Shown: positions 42,701 through 57,700, numbered from the stretch's first letter. The stretch: 60,000 nucleotides of DNA from Nematostella vectensis (GCF_932526225.1 NC_064034.1:16568887-16628886), one strand, 5' to 3'. The notes: generated from the letters alone by a model not told the origin. Numbers and translations: made by a program.

Positions 42701-45700
42701 CTTCTGGGGAAATGGGAAGTCCTTGGGCTCTTTGACAAAAAGAGAACCAGGCAAAGAAGACTGGGTGTCAACTAATATGGCACCAGCACTGACATGAACC
42801 AACGTCTGGAATCAGGAAAATAAATAACCTAAATGACCCACTGTATAGTATCATGGTGCATTCAATTGGTATATGGCATATTAGCTTGATTATTAGCTTG
42901 GTGCCATGGTACATTAGTTTATTGGCATGGTATATTAGCATGTTCCATGGTGTAATGGTTTGGTGTCATTGTATATTAGTTTGGTGCAATGGTATATCAG
43001 CTTGTGCCATGGAATATTAGCTTGTGCCATGGAATATTAGCTTGTGCCATGGTATATCAGCTTGTGCCATGGAATATTAGCTTGTGCCATGGAATATTAG
43101 CTTGTGCCATGGTATATCAGCTTGTGCCATGGAATATTAGCTTGTGCCATGGTATATAGCTTGTGCCATGGTATATAAGCTTGGTGCCATTGTATATAGC
43201 TTGTGCCATGGTATATAAGCTTGGTGCCATTGTATATTAGCTTGTGCAATAAAATATCAGCTTGTGCCATGGAATATTAGCTTGTGCCATGGTTTATAAG
43301 CTTGGTGCCATGGTAGAATGGTTTGGTGCAATGGTAGAATGGTTTGATGCAATGGTATATTAGCTTGTGCCATGGAATATCTTGTGCCATGGTATATAGC
43401 TTGTGCCATGGTATATAGCTTGTGCCATGGTATATAAGCTTGGTGCCATTGTATATTAGCTTGTGCAATGGTATATCAGCTTGTGCCATGGAATATTAGC
43501 TTGTGCCATGGAATATTAGCTTGTGCCATGGTTTATAAGCTTGGTGCCATGGTAGAATGGTTTGGTGCAATGGTAAAATGGTTTAATGCAATGGTATATT
43601 AGCTTGTGCCATGGAATATTAGCTTGCGCCATTGTAAATTAGCTTGTGCCATGGTAAATAGGGGACTTGCGCTAAGAGATCACGTGACCTTTTTGGGTGG
43701 CAAATTCAAAACAAAATGATCAAACAAAAATAATCAGAAATGACTGCACCCATCACACCAGAAAACGACAAAGAAATAAAATCTTTAAATGGAATTAAAC
43801 CCCTTCTGAAAAAAGTAAATCCTGGTTTCTTTCGTAAGCGTCAAATAAGTTGCTTTTTGTTGCCGTTATTTTGCCGCTAAAAGGCTGAGCGCGCGCTAGT
43901 TTGCCACCCAAACAGTCACATGATCTCTTAGCGCAAGTCCCTTATTAGCTTGTTGCCATGGTAAATTAGCACGTTCCATGGTATGATGGTTTGGTTCAAT
44001 GGTGTATTAGCTTATGCCATGGTACACCAGCTTGGTGTCATGGTATATTAACTTGATGCTATGGTAATTAAGCTTCATGGCACATTAGCTTATAATAATA
44101 TATGGATTTAAGGAACCACCTACTTCAGCCCTGGTAATTTCAAATTAAGCCCTGTAAGGTACTACACCAATACTGACGACATACCTGGTACCGTTCTGAT
44201 GGAAATGGCCGTCTGGCTGTGAGAAGTCCCATGGCCAGAAGAGTAGCGATGGTCATACAAAACGCTTCCTTGCAGTTGCTGTTGGGCGAAAAAGCACAAA
44301 TCTGTCACATAACAAAACAGCTGTCCTTTAGCCAAGGTGTTATTACCCTCTAATGCATGACGAGACAAAAGCTTTTAAACAAAGCCCTCTTGTAACTCTA
44401 ATACATTTAGTGTAATTTCAGAAGAAAGCCTTGACTTGAGGTTATTGTATGTAGGCATACCAAATGAGGTTCTTGCACGTCAGTTTCTCAGCTGCGTATC
44501 TACTGTTGTATGTTTCCCTTAAGCTATGGGATTTCTCTAAATAATCACAAAAAGCAAATGACAACAAAACCAACAAATTTGAGGCCAGCTTCCTTCCTTA
44601 TTGTTGTGAGGATAAAAAAGAGAGAAGCTAGAAAATGATACCGCACACAAAAAATAATAATGAAAAGTTCTTCACATTCTACTAAAATGGTTGCTAAATT
44701 TGGCAGGTTTGATTTTTGAAGTTGAATAATTTGTTGACTATCAGGTTGACATATAAATATGACTGGATAACTTGAAACCACACAAGGATCTTTAACCCCC
44801 ACAAAAGACGTGAAAACCTGGGGTATTTTGATAGAAATCCCGATCTACGTCACTAATGACTCAACCCACAATTTTCATTCCACTGCCTTTTTCAGAAGGT
44901 TGACAAAAATACCCCAATATTGCAGGTTTTATTTACTAGCACAAAAGCATATCCTGTGATTTCCGTATGAAGTGGATATCACATAGAATGAGAATCTTCT
45001 AAATCTATCAATTCTTAATCTTTCATCTCTTACTTTTCTCGGGTAAGAGATACTATCATCCGCCTTGGAAGGTCTTTAAGAAGAGTATGTCGTGCTTTAG
45101 GATCATTATACATCTCTTCTAGACCGGGGATCTGTTAAAAGAAAATCAATAAGTCAACATGTAACTAGAAATGAAATAAAAAAATAAAAAAAACTCAGCC
45201 AACATAAAAACAATTCAGTGTATTTCTCAGTTCTATCGCTAGCTCCACTATACTAACAAGATATTAAACTATTCCTAATTCAGTGAAGTCAACAAAGATG
45301 GTATGACAAACTACGTTAACCCATTGATTCCTGGCTATTTTTTAGCTGAATTTACACAAAAAAAACAGACTGAAAACAGATACCTCCCCCTATTCTGAGT
45401 TTCATACAGCCCGTCAAAGTCAAACACAGCTGCACCTAGTCAGCGGTATCCTAGCTTTCCAACAGTGCTTTGCGGTCCACACTTTTAATCCCTTGTTGTT
45501 GTGCTGAAGCGAGCAGAAGTTGATGGTTGCTTGTATTTTTCATCAAAAATACAGCTACGAGCATATTAGGAGATTGCCTCAGGACATCATGAAGTCTATT
45601 GGGGCATAATTGAGTGCTTTGCTTATGGATATTTGCAAGCAAAGGTGGATTCATGGTGATTTTTTCTTGTTTGGCTTTGGCTGGATGAGAAAATAATTTC

Positions 45701-48700
45701 CTAATGAATCACCACAGCTCTCCAAAATGCTCTCTTTTCTGGAACCAAATTGATTCCAAAATTGTTTACACTGCGATTCTGGGTTTGTATGACCTGGAAT
45801 TGATTTGTTTGGCTTCGGGGTGAAAAAACCATCTGACTTTGGGGAGAGGAGTGTTGATTGGCCCTTCCCTCGTGAATATTTCCCTGGATCTCCCAGAATG
45901 CTTTGCAATTTGTAAAGGCATCCAAGTGGTTTTACAAGCCTTCAAGGAGTGGACATTGTGTTTTGAGGCCATGGAAATGAACCTGGGGGATCAGAATAAA
46001 GGTATCTATTTGCGTTTTGAGCTGTGTTTGCTGATCTCTCTTGCTTGTGTGGTATTTTGAGCATTTTATTGAGAGGGGTGATTTTGCTTTTCTTTCCTTG
46101 TTCAATTTGAAATTTGTCAAAGAACCTGTGCTATTATTTGGCTTAAGAGTAGTTGCCAACACCTTGGTTGGATGCATATCTTCAAGACCATTTATCCCTT
46201 AGACTGATGCCTGAGTATCTTTATCTTGTTCTAATATGTACAGTAAACCAACACACGTCTTCACCTACCCCTGTAGTAATAGCCAAGACATTACAGTACA
46301 AGGTTATTTGTGTGATACTATAAACGATATTTTATCGTCTGTAGTATTATTCAAGACATGACAGTACAATTATATTAGAGAGGTATCAAAACTTCACCTA
46401 CCTCCGTGGTAATACCCAAGACATTACAGAACAATGATGCTAGTCTAGCCAAAGATGCTAGACAAAGTTTTCACTTGATACCCAAGACATGAGCTAGTCA
46501 TAAACGGACCAAGACTTTACCTACCTCTTTGGTAATACCCAAGACATGAGAGTATAATGATGCTTGTCTTAGAGAGACAAAGATTCTACCTACCTCTGTG
46601 CTAATACCCAAGACATGAGCTAGTCATAAACAGACCAAGACTCTACCTACCCCTGTAGTAATAGCCAAGACATTACAGTACAATAATGCTAGTCTAGGAG
46701 AGACCAAGATTTCACCCACCTCTGTGGTAATACCCAAGACATGACAGTACAATGATGCTTGTCTAAGAGAGACAAAGATTTCACTTTCCTCCGTGGTAAT
46801 CCCCAAGACACGACAGTACAAATACTAGTCATAAACAGCCTAAGATTTCACCTAACTCTGTGGTAATACCCACGACATGAGAGTATAATGATGCTTGTCT
46901 AAGAGAGACAAAGATTTCACTTTCCTCTGTGGTAATCCCCAAGACACGACAGTACAAATACTAGTCATAAAGAGCCTAAGACTACACCTAACTCTGTGGT
47001 AATACCCAAGACATGAGAGTATAATGATGCTTGTCTTAGAGAGACAAAGATTTCTCTTACCTCCGTGGTAATACCCAAGACACGACAGTACAAATACTAG
47101 TCATAAAGAGCCTAAGACTTCACCTACCTCCGTGGTAATACCCAAAGCATTGCAGTAGATAGACAGAGGCATGACCTGGAGGGCATCATCAAGCTTGAGC
47201 CATCCTGGCCCATACTCCAACAGAGGTGTGCTTTCCACTGTATCCTCCCAGCCACAATCATAACTGGCATCAGCACCATCTGCATTTCCCCCGTTCCATG
47301 AAGGTTCTAGGGGGGAAGCAGCAGATGAAGATGCCCCAGATTTCCTCAAATTACCTGAAAAAATAAATAATACATACAAAATAACTGGTAGGGCAGGGAA
47401 CTGCAGAGTGGCTGTAAAATAACTAGGTGGTCTGTATGTGTGGTGGGATCAGGGGAATTAATAAACACAAGGTTGAGATGGTATGTTTAATGCTTGTGAA
47501 AACAGGTTAGTTTAGTTGACATTTTGAGCAGAATCAAAGTCATTGACCATTTACCAGCCAAAATCGCCCATCAAACGCACCCAAAAGCAAAAGATGTCAT
47601 AGTTTCAAATAAATACAATTTCAAACTTAATATATTTGTATTTGTTGACTTAAAAAAACGACTGGGAGGATTGGGTTAACTAGAGCAATGACTTCACCAT
47701 TTAAATCTAAATTACCTACCATGTGCTCCATGCGTAATCTGCCAAAAGTATTGATGCAGCACACGCATTCGAGGGAACTTTGCAAGATAGCCAAACTTAC
47801 AACGCAGTGACTGCAACAAAAAGAATTATCTATATACACCTTAGTCCAAGTCGGAAGCACGGGTGGCCTAGTGTGTTAGCGCGTCGGCCTCTCACCGCTG
47901 TGGCCCAGGTTCGAATCCTGGCTCAAACTGGGGATTTTTCCGGGTTCCTGCCTTGAAACGAATTTGTCACAAGTGAGTTGAAGTTATTCTCCCGTGTTTC
48001 CAGTCTTCTCGGATAAGGACACTAAACCGGAGGTCCCGTCTCTTCAAGCTGTACTACACTAAACCTGAACCGAAGGGACGTAAAAGAACCACTGGGGACG
48101 CAATAAACCCTCTGGCAGTGACCACCCCCAGTGACAGTGCTTACTAACCGAGGTAACACTTGAGTTGGAGCCGTGCTCTGTTGTGTCAACCTTACCGCTA
48201 TTTCGTATGTGTAATAGTGGTAGAAGCCTTATAAATCATAAATCAAATCCAGACCTTGGACTCTCTTTGCGCTCGACATTCTGGCTCGGGTGTAAGAGGG
48301 TCCAGTATTTATTGCATGCGCATGCGCGAACATGTACCAATCAGCGATCTTTATGGCAAAAGTTGAAATACGACCGGGCACAATAACGGACGTGCCAAAA
48401 GAGGGTCGATTCAAGCTAGACCTTGTCGAGTGCAGAGCTCCGAAAATCGATGATCGCTAAGTTGAACAGAATGTTTTTTTAGATGTGAAGGAATATCAGC
48501 GAACTGCTTTGGATTTGGTTTCTATAAAAACACACTAATATGTGATTGAAAATCAAATTCCAAAAAAAAGAGCACGCTCGTTTAAAATGATGCTATTGCC
48601 TAAAGCGCGCACGTTAAAATAACGAAAAAGGAAAAGCTCTTTGATTGATATATTTCCAGACTCTAATTATCATCTGTCCTGTTCTCAGAAAAGATTGACA

Positions 48701-51700
48701 ATCAAGTATTTACCCACTACCAAAATCAGCGTATTATTTCTGAAATAAACCCTCGCTCGTCCCTTTCGCAGCCATCTTGAACTAAGCAACCAGGCCACAC
48801 CGCATATATGCTGTGTATTTTCGGGCATGCGCATGCAATAAATGCTGGACCCTCTTTCACGCGAGCCAGAATGTCGAGCGCAAAGAGAGTCCCAGGTCTG
48901 GACTATATACACCTATTTTACAAAAGGTTGTCAGTGCAAATGGCAAATGGCTTATGGGTACTAATAATTCATAAAATTAAAGGTGATAAAAAAAGTCCAG
49001 AAATGTCAGAGCCAAGCATTGGTAACCTTTAATAGATAATTGTTTTAATTTATCCTTATTCTTCGAGGCGCATGGTTACTTTCAGACGTAGAACTGGCAT
49101 TTGCCAATTGCCATTTGCACTGACAACCTTTATTGAAATAGGTGTTATGCCCTCTTTCCTATAATAGATATTACAGTCTGTTAACAATCTTCTGAATTGC
49201 CTGAAAAAACTCCAGGAAACATCAAAAGGATTATGTACACAAGATCGATTATTATTATCCTATTATTTATCATTATCCTATTATTATCCTAAAATAACTA
49301 AAAAAATAGTTAAGTCACTGGCCTACATTTAATTAATGGTACAGACAGGAATCATCTTTTACTGAAATACGGATAAAAAGTACAAACATCAGCCTAATCA
49401 TTATCATAATCATCAAAATTTGCAGTCATCACTGTCACAATTATCACTATTACAGTATCTATGGTCGTTTATGGTACCTTATTAACCCTCGACTTTGGAA
49501 TAGTTTCCTTTACAGCTTTTATCTTGGCATCTTTTGGCTGGAACTGGGATTGCTGTTGCCAAAATCAAATATATAATGATCATTTATATAATGCTGTAAA
49601 ATAGTGATTTTGTAGAACATCAGAACTCTGGAGGAAGCAAAAAATCAGTTCAAATTGGTGGAAAGCTTGAATCATTCACGTTTAGGGTTCAAGTTATTGA
49701 AGTAAAAATAACAGAAAATGAGTCAAGGGAAGTTCAACTATCAGAGAATTCGAGTTATTCAGGTTTATTTTAGTAGGGTACTACCACTGTACCAAACAGT
49801 ACATTAATAACCTTTTGCAATGCTCACTAGGATGTTTCTGCCATATCCTGTTTTGCTATCAGTAAATCACTTGCAATCTTATTGTAATAATTGCCAAACA
49901 AATTTCCCAGTTGCCAAAATAGGCATGCAGTAGCATGGACATTATCCCATGGTCTACCATTTGATGATCTACCTATACTAGCTGACATATAATGAAGTTT
50001 GTGGTACTGTTAGAGATAGCAAGTACATTTGAGTGTGTTTGTATAAGAACCATGTAGACATAACTCCGCCTTACCAAATCTTGATTTGCTGATTCCAGCT
50101 TAAGCTGTGCGTCACTGATGGCCTTCTTCACTTTGGGATCTTGGTCATTGATTGAGGAGTCAATATAGAACTCCACCTAAACAAAATTTGCAGTAACATC
50201 AATGTTTTACTTCGCTATCCATGTGTTGTATAACACACATTGCGCCAGAGCCTTAAAATAGAAATTACATGAATAATTGTAGCTATGTGCAGCATGTTAC
50301 AAACCAGGAAAATAAAAACTTTAAATAAAAACAGCCACATTGTCGGTTACTGTAGGTCAAAATTAACAGATTTGCTTACCGGTTTGCTGATGACCTCAGT
50401 ATTTAGGATTGTCTTGAACGACCTTAAAAGACCATCTCGCTCTAACTCATTAATAACCCTGTAAATAGTGTAACTTGTATAAGCTAAAGTGTATGATGTA
50501 TGTGAAGTGTGCGCCTAAGTTCTTGAAGATAGCAATTCAGCAGTGTAACTTGACATATTAGCTACAGTGTGCATGTGAGGTGCAAGCCTCACTTTTTAAT
50601 AGGGTAATAGCAAAGGGGGGTGCAGGTGGTGCGAACGCACCCCCACCCCCCACAATGGCCGAAAGTCCACTTTTGGTTCTTAAAAGACATGCTATTTGTA
50701 GACAAAACTCAAAATCATAAGCTAGATCACTCTGGTATTAGCCAAATCCGACAATAAACGCCCCGTGGAGATACTGCAAAAGCAAAAAAAATCCCTTTAA
50801 AAAATCTTTCGGAGGTGGTTAGATTTCTATCAGAAAACTCCCTCTATCCCTCCCCCTCCTCCCCCCCGCCCCCCTACCCCAATGAAAAATTATTCGGATT
50901 TGGCAGCCCCCAAAGAAAAATCCTGGGTATGGGCCTGAATGGCATTTCATTTCATTGCCCTGGTGGACACACAAGCATTATGTTAAACAGGTACACAAAA
51001 TTTGAAATACAGCTAGAAGGGAGAGCATAAAGAACAATAAGTTTCTCCTAGCAGAAATGGTTCCATCATAGACAATACAGTATGTGCTTAATTGGTTTTA
51101 TTTTTTCCTGTGGTGTATTAAGTGTTTTAGCGTTTTTTAAAATTATTATTTCGATCTAAAGCTAAATCCACCTCTTAATCACTTTGTGATCAGGCTTAGT
51201 CTTGAATCCTTCAGCAGCTTCAATATCACATACAACCTAAAAGGTAGAGCATATTAGTCAACTCTCTTGTAATTTTTAGAAAATAAGAATGGTATCTGTT
51301 AGTCAAACTATCTGTTGTGGTTTTTCACAAACCGATATCGACAAAGAAAAATGGGAAAAATGACATAAAATACAGATTATGACTAGAGGTTAAAACAGGG
51401 ATTTGAAAATGTGTTCGCAAATAGAAATATTCACTTAATGATTTGTACACAACCAAGGAATGACATGGTTTTAGTATGTAATCGTCCAGGTGAGAACTAG
51501 TCAAAGTCCCATTGCCCTGCAGCAAAAAGCTTCATCATAGCTTTCCCACATAAGATCTTTTTGTACTTAACATGCAGGCAGAACATATATGTAGAAGATG
51601 TAGTAAGATAGATATGTATACAGGATTATAAATGAGATATATTATGTTAACTACATATATGTAGTAAGATTTTGACAAAACATCCTTAGACGTTTAAAAA

Positions 51701-54700
51701 TATTATGTTTCATTTTGTGTTATGTGTAACTTTTGCTAAAATTTTGTCTTGGCTAATCAAATTTCTAGAACTAACAAAGGTATTTTGACATGCGAGGGAC
51801 CAGGGTGCACTTTCCATTAGGTTGCCTACAGTAGTTCTTACACGGAGCATTTTTACAAAAAGGTAATGGATGGAGAACTACAGCTCCTTTGTGCTGAGGA
51901 ATCTCTGGTGGGTAGGAATATACCTCCTTTATTCTTATGAGATTACTTAAGGTGGATTTAGATGACTAATATAACAAACCTTTAAAATAGGAAATACACC
52001 CTCACAGACTTTGTGCTTCTTAAGGAACTCTAAAACTGTGTTCTTCCTTTTCAAACTACGGTAGGTCTTTCCTATGATAAGGATGACAATCAAACAAATT
52101 ACATTAATATAAAAAAAAACGATACACTATAATTTACAGTTAACACCTGCATATAAGAACATATATTTTTCAAGATCAAGTTAGGTTCAAGATCAGATTA
52201 GGTTTTATAAATCGAGTTACCTTTTGACAAATCAGGCTGTTTAGGTTCTTAATTGGTTCTTATATTTTTTCAAATATAAACTGAACAATAACAGTCACTA
52301 TAACAATCGAAACCAATGCTGAGCATACAGTATCAGGTATCTAATAAGAACATATTCTTCCCCACCAAGCTCATTTAGGTTTTTATAAAAAGGGTGCTTA
52401 AAATACCAAATTTCATCCTGTAGGAAGTTCAAAACGTCTGGGGGTCCTCTGGGTGTTTATTGAATGTAATAGTTATTGGTTCCTCACACTTAAAAGAATG
52501 GGCATGGTAAAATAAAACATTGAGGTATTTAAAAGGTATGTACTGTATGGCATATGACCCAGCGCATGTAGAAGAATACACTATTTGCACCAAAATGGTC
52601 TTTCTGACTTCTCTTGACTTGAAGAAATTCTATATGTGCTTATTATAGATTTATAAGAGTACTAAGTTTCTGATGTTAGTTATCATTTAGAGAATTATAT
52701 TTAAGAATGCAGTCCCGTTTGGGGACTGGCATTCGTCATTAGGAATACCCCCTATGAGGTGAATTGCGAGGAGCTTGTGCCACCTTTTGAATGTCTTGTG
52801 GAAGCAAAACACCCCACCCATCCCCACCCGAGCCACGTTTGAGCAACCTAGTGAGCGATAGGGTGCCCTCACCTTTGCTGGGCAACATTTTAAAGGTACT
52901 TTTAAAAGTGTATCTTTTTTATTCATTAAACCGGCTATCGTGCCCCGCGGTACGTAGCCATTTTAATTCTAGTCTGCAACCAATTGCCCTTGAGAACAAG
53001 CTCGCCAAATCGTTTCTATTGCTCATGTGTCAAGCAAGCAGGGGAAGGCATAAAAGAATGTAGGTGTGAAATGATGACATACCTCTCTTTTCTGACAAGT
53101 CATCTGAAGCATTGGTATCTATAAAATAATTGATGTCACATTAAAATAACTTACAGTGCCCAGAGCGGAGCATCTTTTTTTTTTAGATTGGATAATTTAT
53201 GAATGCATACATTCTGTTGCAAGGTGTAACTGCAGTGTCCTATGCACTTGTAGATGGAGTAGGTAATATTATTTAACTGAACCTATGAACTGTCTAGATT
53301 GAGTAGGTAATATTACTTAACTGTACCTATGGACTGTCTAGATGGAGTAGGTAATATTACTTAACTGTACCTATGGACTGTCTAGATGGAGTAGGTAATA
53401 TTTAACTGCACCTATGGACTGTGTAGATGGAGTAGGTAAAATTTAACTGTACCTACGGACTGTGTAGAGTAATATTAAACTGTACCTATGGACTGTTTAG
53501 ATGGAGTAGGTAAAATTTAACTGTACCTACGGACTGTGTAGAGTAATATTAAACTGTACCTATGGACTGTTTAGATGGAGTAGGTAATATTTAACTGTAC
53601 CTATGGACTGTGTAGATGGAGTAGGTAATATTTAACTGTACCTATGGACTGTGTAGATGGAGTAGGTAATATTTAACTGTACCTATGGACTGTGTAGATG
53701 GAGTAGGTAATATTATTTAACTGTACCTATGGACCGTGTAGATGGAGTAGGTAATATTAAACTGTACCTATGGACTGTTTAGATGGAGTAGGTAATATTT
53801 AACTGTACCTATGGACTGTGTAGATGGAGTAGGTAATATTTAACTGTACCTATGGACTGTGTAGATGGAGTAGGTAATATTTAACTGTACCTATGGACTG
53901 TGTAGATGGAGTAGGTAATATTATTTAACTGTACCTATGGACCGTGTAGATGGAGTAGGTAATATTAAACTGTACCTATGGACTGTTTAGATGGAGTAGG
54001 TAATATTAAACTGTACCTATGGACTGTCTAGATGGAGTAGGTAATATTTAACTGTACCTATGGACTGTGTAGATGGAGTAGGTAATATTTAACTGTACCT
54101 ATGGACTGTGTAGATGGAGTAGGTAAAATTTAACTGTACCTATGGACCGTGTAGATGGAGTAGGTAATATTTAACTGTACCTATGGACTGTGTAGATGGA
54201 GTAGGTAATATTTAACTGTACCTATGGACTGTGTAGATGGAGTAGGTAATATTTAACTGTACCTATGGACTGTGTAGATGGAGTAGGTAATATTATTTAA
54301 CTGAACCTATGAACTGTCTAGATGGAGTAGGTAATATTACTTAACTGTACCTATGGACTGTGTAGATGGAGTAGGTAATATTTAACTGTACCTATGGACT
54401 GTGAAGATGGGGTAGGTAATATTTAACTGAACCTATGGACTGTGACAATGGAGTTTAGGTAGCATTACTATAGTTATGGACTGTATAGATGGAGTAGGTA
54501 ATATTTACTGTATCTATGGACTGTGTAGATGGAGTAGGTAGCATTACTATAGTTATGGACTGTATAGATGGAGTAGGTAATATTAAACTGTACCTATGGA
54601 CTGTATAGATGGAGTAGGTAATATTTAACTGTACCTATAAAGTACTGTGTCGATGGAGTACAGGTAGCATTACTATAGTCATGGACTGTATAGATGAAGT

Positions 54701-57700
54701 AGGTAATATTATTTAACTGTATTTATGGACTGTGTAAATGGGGGTAGGTAGTAATGTAAGTATAAGCATTAGGCAGGAGAGTTGACAATCTCAAGCCTTG
54801 AGATTTTTGGGGATTGACAGGTATGAGTAGGTTACATAGCATTACTATACCTATGGACTGTGTCGATGGAGTAGGGGATAGGCAACGTGAGCCAGAAATT
54901 TGTGCCACGCCTCCAGATTCCACCTCAGATGAAGCTTGTGGGGATGATAAGCTTTCTTTGATAGCCTTGAATTTTTCCTCCTCTTTGCGGATTCTTGTAC
55001 TAAGAATGCTTTTCTGTACGTAAGGCTTTGCAACAAACCTGATAGAAATCAAGTTGCTGATTATTTTACAAAGTTCAAAGTTGGGCACAAAACGATCGCA
55101 TTTGCAAATTTAAATTTTCTTAAATAAGCCAGAACTGAAGTGAACGGAATTGACCAGATAAAACATCATTAGACAATCAATGATACAGTACAGACTGAAT
55201 GTATTTTAACATTTACCAACAAGGATTTGGCGTGGATTCTGAGTGGGTTCTGCGTGTGATCCACACACTTTTACTGCGTGGAAAACCAGTGAGTGGAGTC
55301 CACTCACTGCGTGGAATTTTTCTTTGTTATGCAGTTTATTGTGTGGATAGTAATTGAAGTGTACAGTGGTGTGACTAGAACGCATGATAACGAAACTCTT
55401 TATCAGAATTTGTTTGGTCTTTCGGGGATTTTAAAAAACTCTAAAGTTCAGTTTTAAAGAATGTTTAATTTCGACGTTGCCATGTTTAATTCCGCTCGAT
55501 CTAAATCGTCATCTTCTTCGCTAATTCTTCGCTAGAAGTCCTTACTAAAGAATCAGTCTCCATCGGCGATGTCTGTAGAGACTAACGAAAACATTTGAGC
55601 AGAATTTTATTTGTCTTCAAAGTATTTAAGACCAGTCAATGAAACCGCGTAAAATTTGATGTTCTCAACGTGAACTTGGAAAACACTTCGTCAGAGGAAC
55701 GTATCACTATGTATTGTTTTGAATCCATCATCATCCGGCAAAAAGGTACATTCAATCTTTTAATGAGCAAAACTACTGCGTGGATTTTAGTGCGTGGATG
55801 CCAAAGAGGTGCGTGGACAAACTGAGTGGACACAGAATCCACTCAGAATCCACTCAGAATCCACGCCGAATCCGCGCGAGAAATGTTAAAACACATTCAG
55901 TCTGTACTGTACATAGAGATTGGGAAGTTGCAAATATTTTGAAAATATTATGAACCGCAAAATTCATACACCCTACCAGGGGCATAGGCGGGGGGTGGAC
56001 CAGGGGGCCCGGCCCCCCCTTTCTAGCAGCCAAAAATACAGTAAATGTATGAAACATTATCCAAAATACAGAGGGAAATGCCTTGAAAGGGCCTTTTGAG
56101 CCCCTCCTGTTAAAAATCCTGGCTACGCCGCTGCAGCGGATAAAACTTATCCAAGTGGAGTGATTCATTTACACAAAGCCAAAATAAAAGTTATCCAGTG
56201 GATTTTCAGACACAGTAAATATCCATTATTGTATTAAAAAAATAATTCGGTGTTTTTAGAGCTCTTCCCTGGGCAATGTTTAGCAAGTAGCGTAGCAAGC
56301 ATACCGTTTGACATTCCGTTTCTCAGCATAGACAGTTATGCCTTTCAAATGGCCATCTTTTTCTAAAATCTGCAGCATTTTGTTGGATTCTGCATTCGTC
56401 ATGGCAAGGTCATTCTCAACCATCTGGATTGCAAAAGAAGAATATCAAGTCATTATGATGAAGTAAAATTTTGTGTCTGTGAGTATTTTAAGTGATGGGA
56501 GAGACTATTACAGAGTTATCTACTCATGTATATAAGACAGTGCATGCATACACGATGCTTTAAACTACTGTACAGCAAAGAAGCATCAGTTAAGGTGGTA
56601 TTACATCCTGGGAGGGAGTTGATGACCAGGCCACTAGCTGGATTTTTTTTACTCAAAATGAGCAAAAACAAAAAATGACAACAACAAGCATATGCAGTAT
56701 GGTTAGGCTAATCTTTCCTTGAGCGTAGTTTTTTACTTGAATCGTTTTACCCATCCTAGAAAAAGCAGCTCCTTTTGGAAAAAGATGATTTGCAAAATAC
56801 TAAAAAGTATTTTAAATGTGTGTTATAAATATCACACTTTTCCCTCTTCCAAGTCCGGTTTTCAGCATTTGTGGGTGCCTGATTGCTTTTCAATGTGTCC
56901 CGAGAGTTTTTCGCACAAGCTACCCCGGGGTGTGCAGTATAAACTGCGAATTCCCATTTGCGACATAAACATTGAGTTCCCATGAGTTCAGGAGAGTCAG
57001 AAATTCTAACAGCGAAGTCGCCTTCTGAGGTTTTTACGTTTTTCTCGTCAGTAGCGATGAATTACTCGCTCTCCCTTTGCAAGGTGATTATTGGAATTTG
57101 GACAATAATCAAGTGTTTAATGGATGAGGTATAGAAGGATATTTTAATTAAACAGCCAGGTTTGACTAAAACTCGCTCAAAATTTGCCTCTTTGTTATGT
57201 AGACTTTCTCTTTCGGTTAAGCGCTTCCCAAGGTTTGGCATTTGAGAGAGTTATCTCAAGCAGAGACCCTGCTATATTGTAGAGGGTAAAATGGGGTATA
57301 AACAACAAGAGGATGGAGAAAAATCTACCGTGTTTTATGGATTAAGAAGCATATTCCATAATACACTTATACACTAGCTCGAAATATACAAACAATCTTT
57401 AAAATATTTGAGTTTCTTTTAAAGCTTCAATATCTTACCGACATGCTCTGCCAAATTTAGATAGATCCAAGGCCGTCTTGGGGTAAAAAAGCTTCAGCAA
57501 AAAAAGTTGTTCGCAGCGCAAGTTAATACCCTTGATCCCACCTTAAGAAGGAATCATATTCCCACACTCAAATCAATGATGGCCCTTACAAGACTACTGT
57601 AAATCATGCTTGCCTTCGCAAATCCTTTGATAATGTTAATAGTTTTATTGCTTTAAGTTTTCTTTTTGATGCAACCCCCTTGTTACATTATTTTGGGGTA

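Noticed and set aside
45651-46177. Cluster of overlapping minus-strand ORFs
   Set aside because: Three frames at once without domain, codon bias or splice signals; intronic.
47863-47940. tRNA gene
   Set aside because: A and B boxes are present, but there is no convincing acceptor or anticodon stem and a SINE body follows directly.
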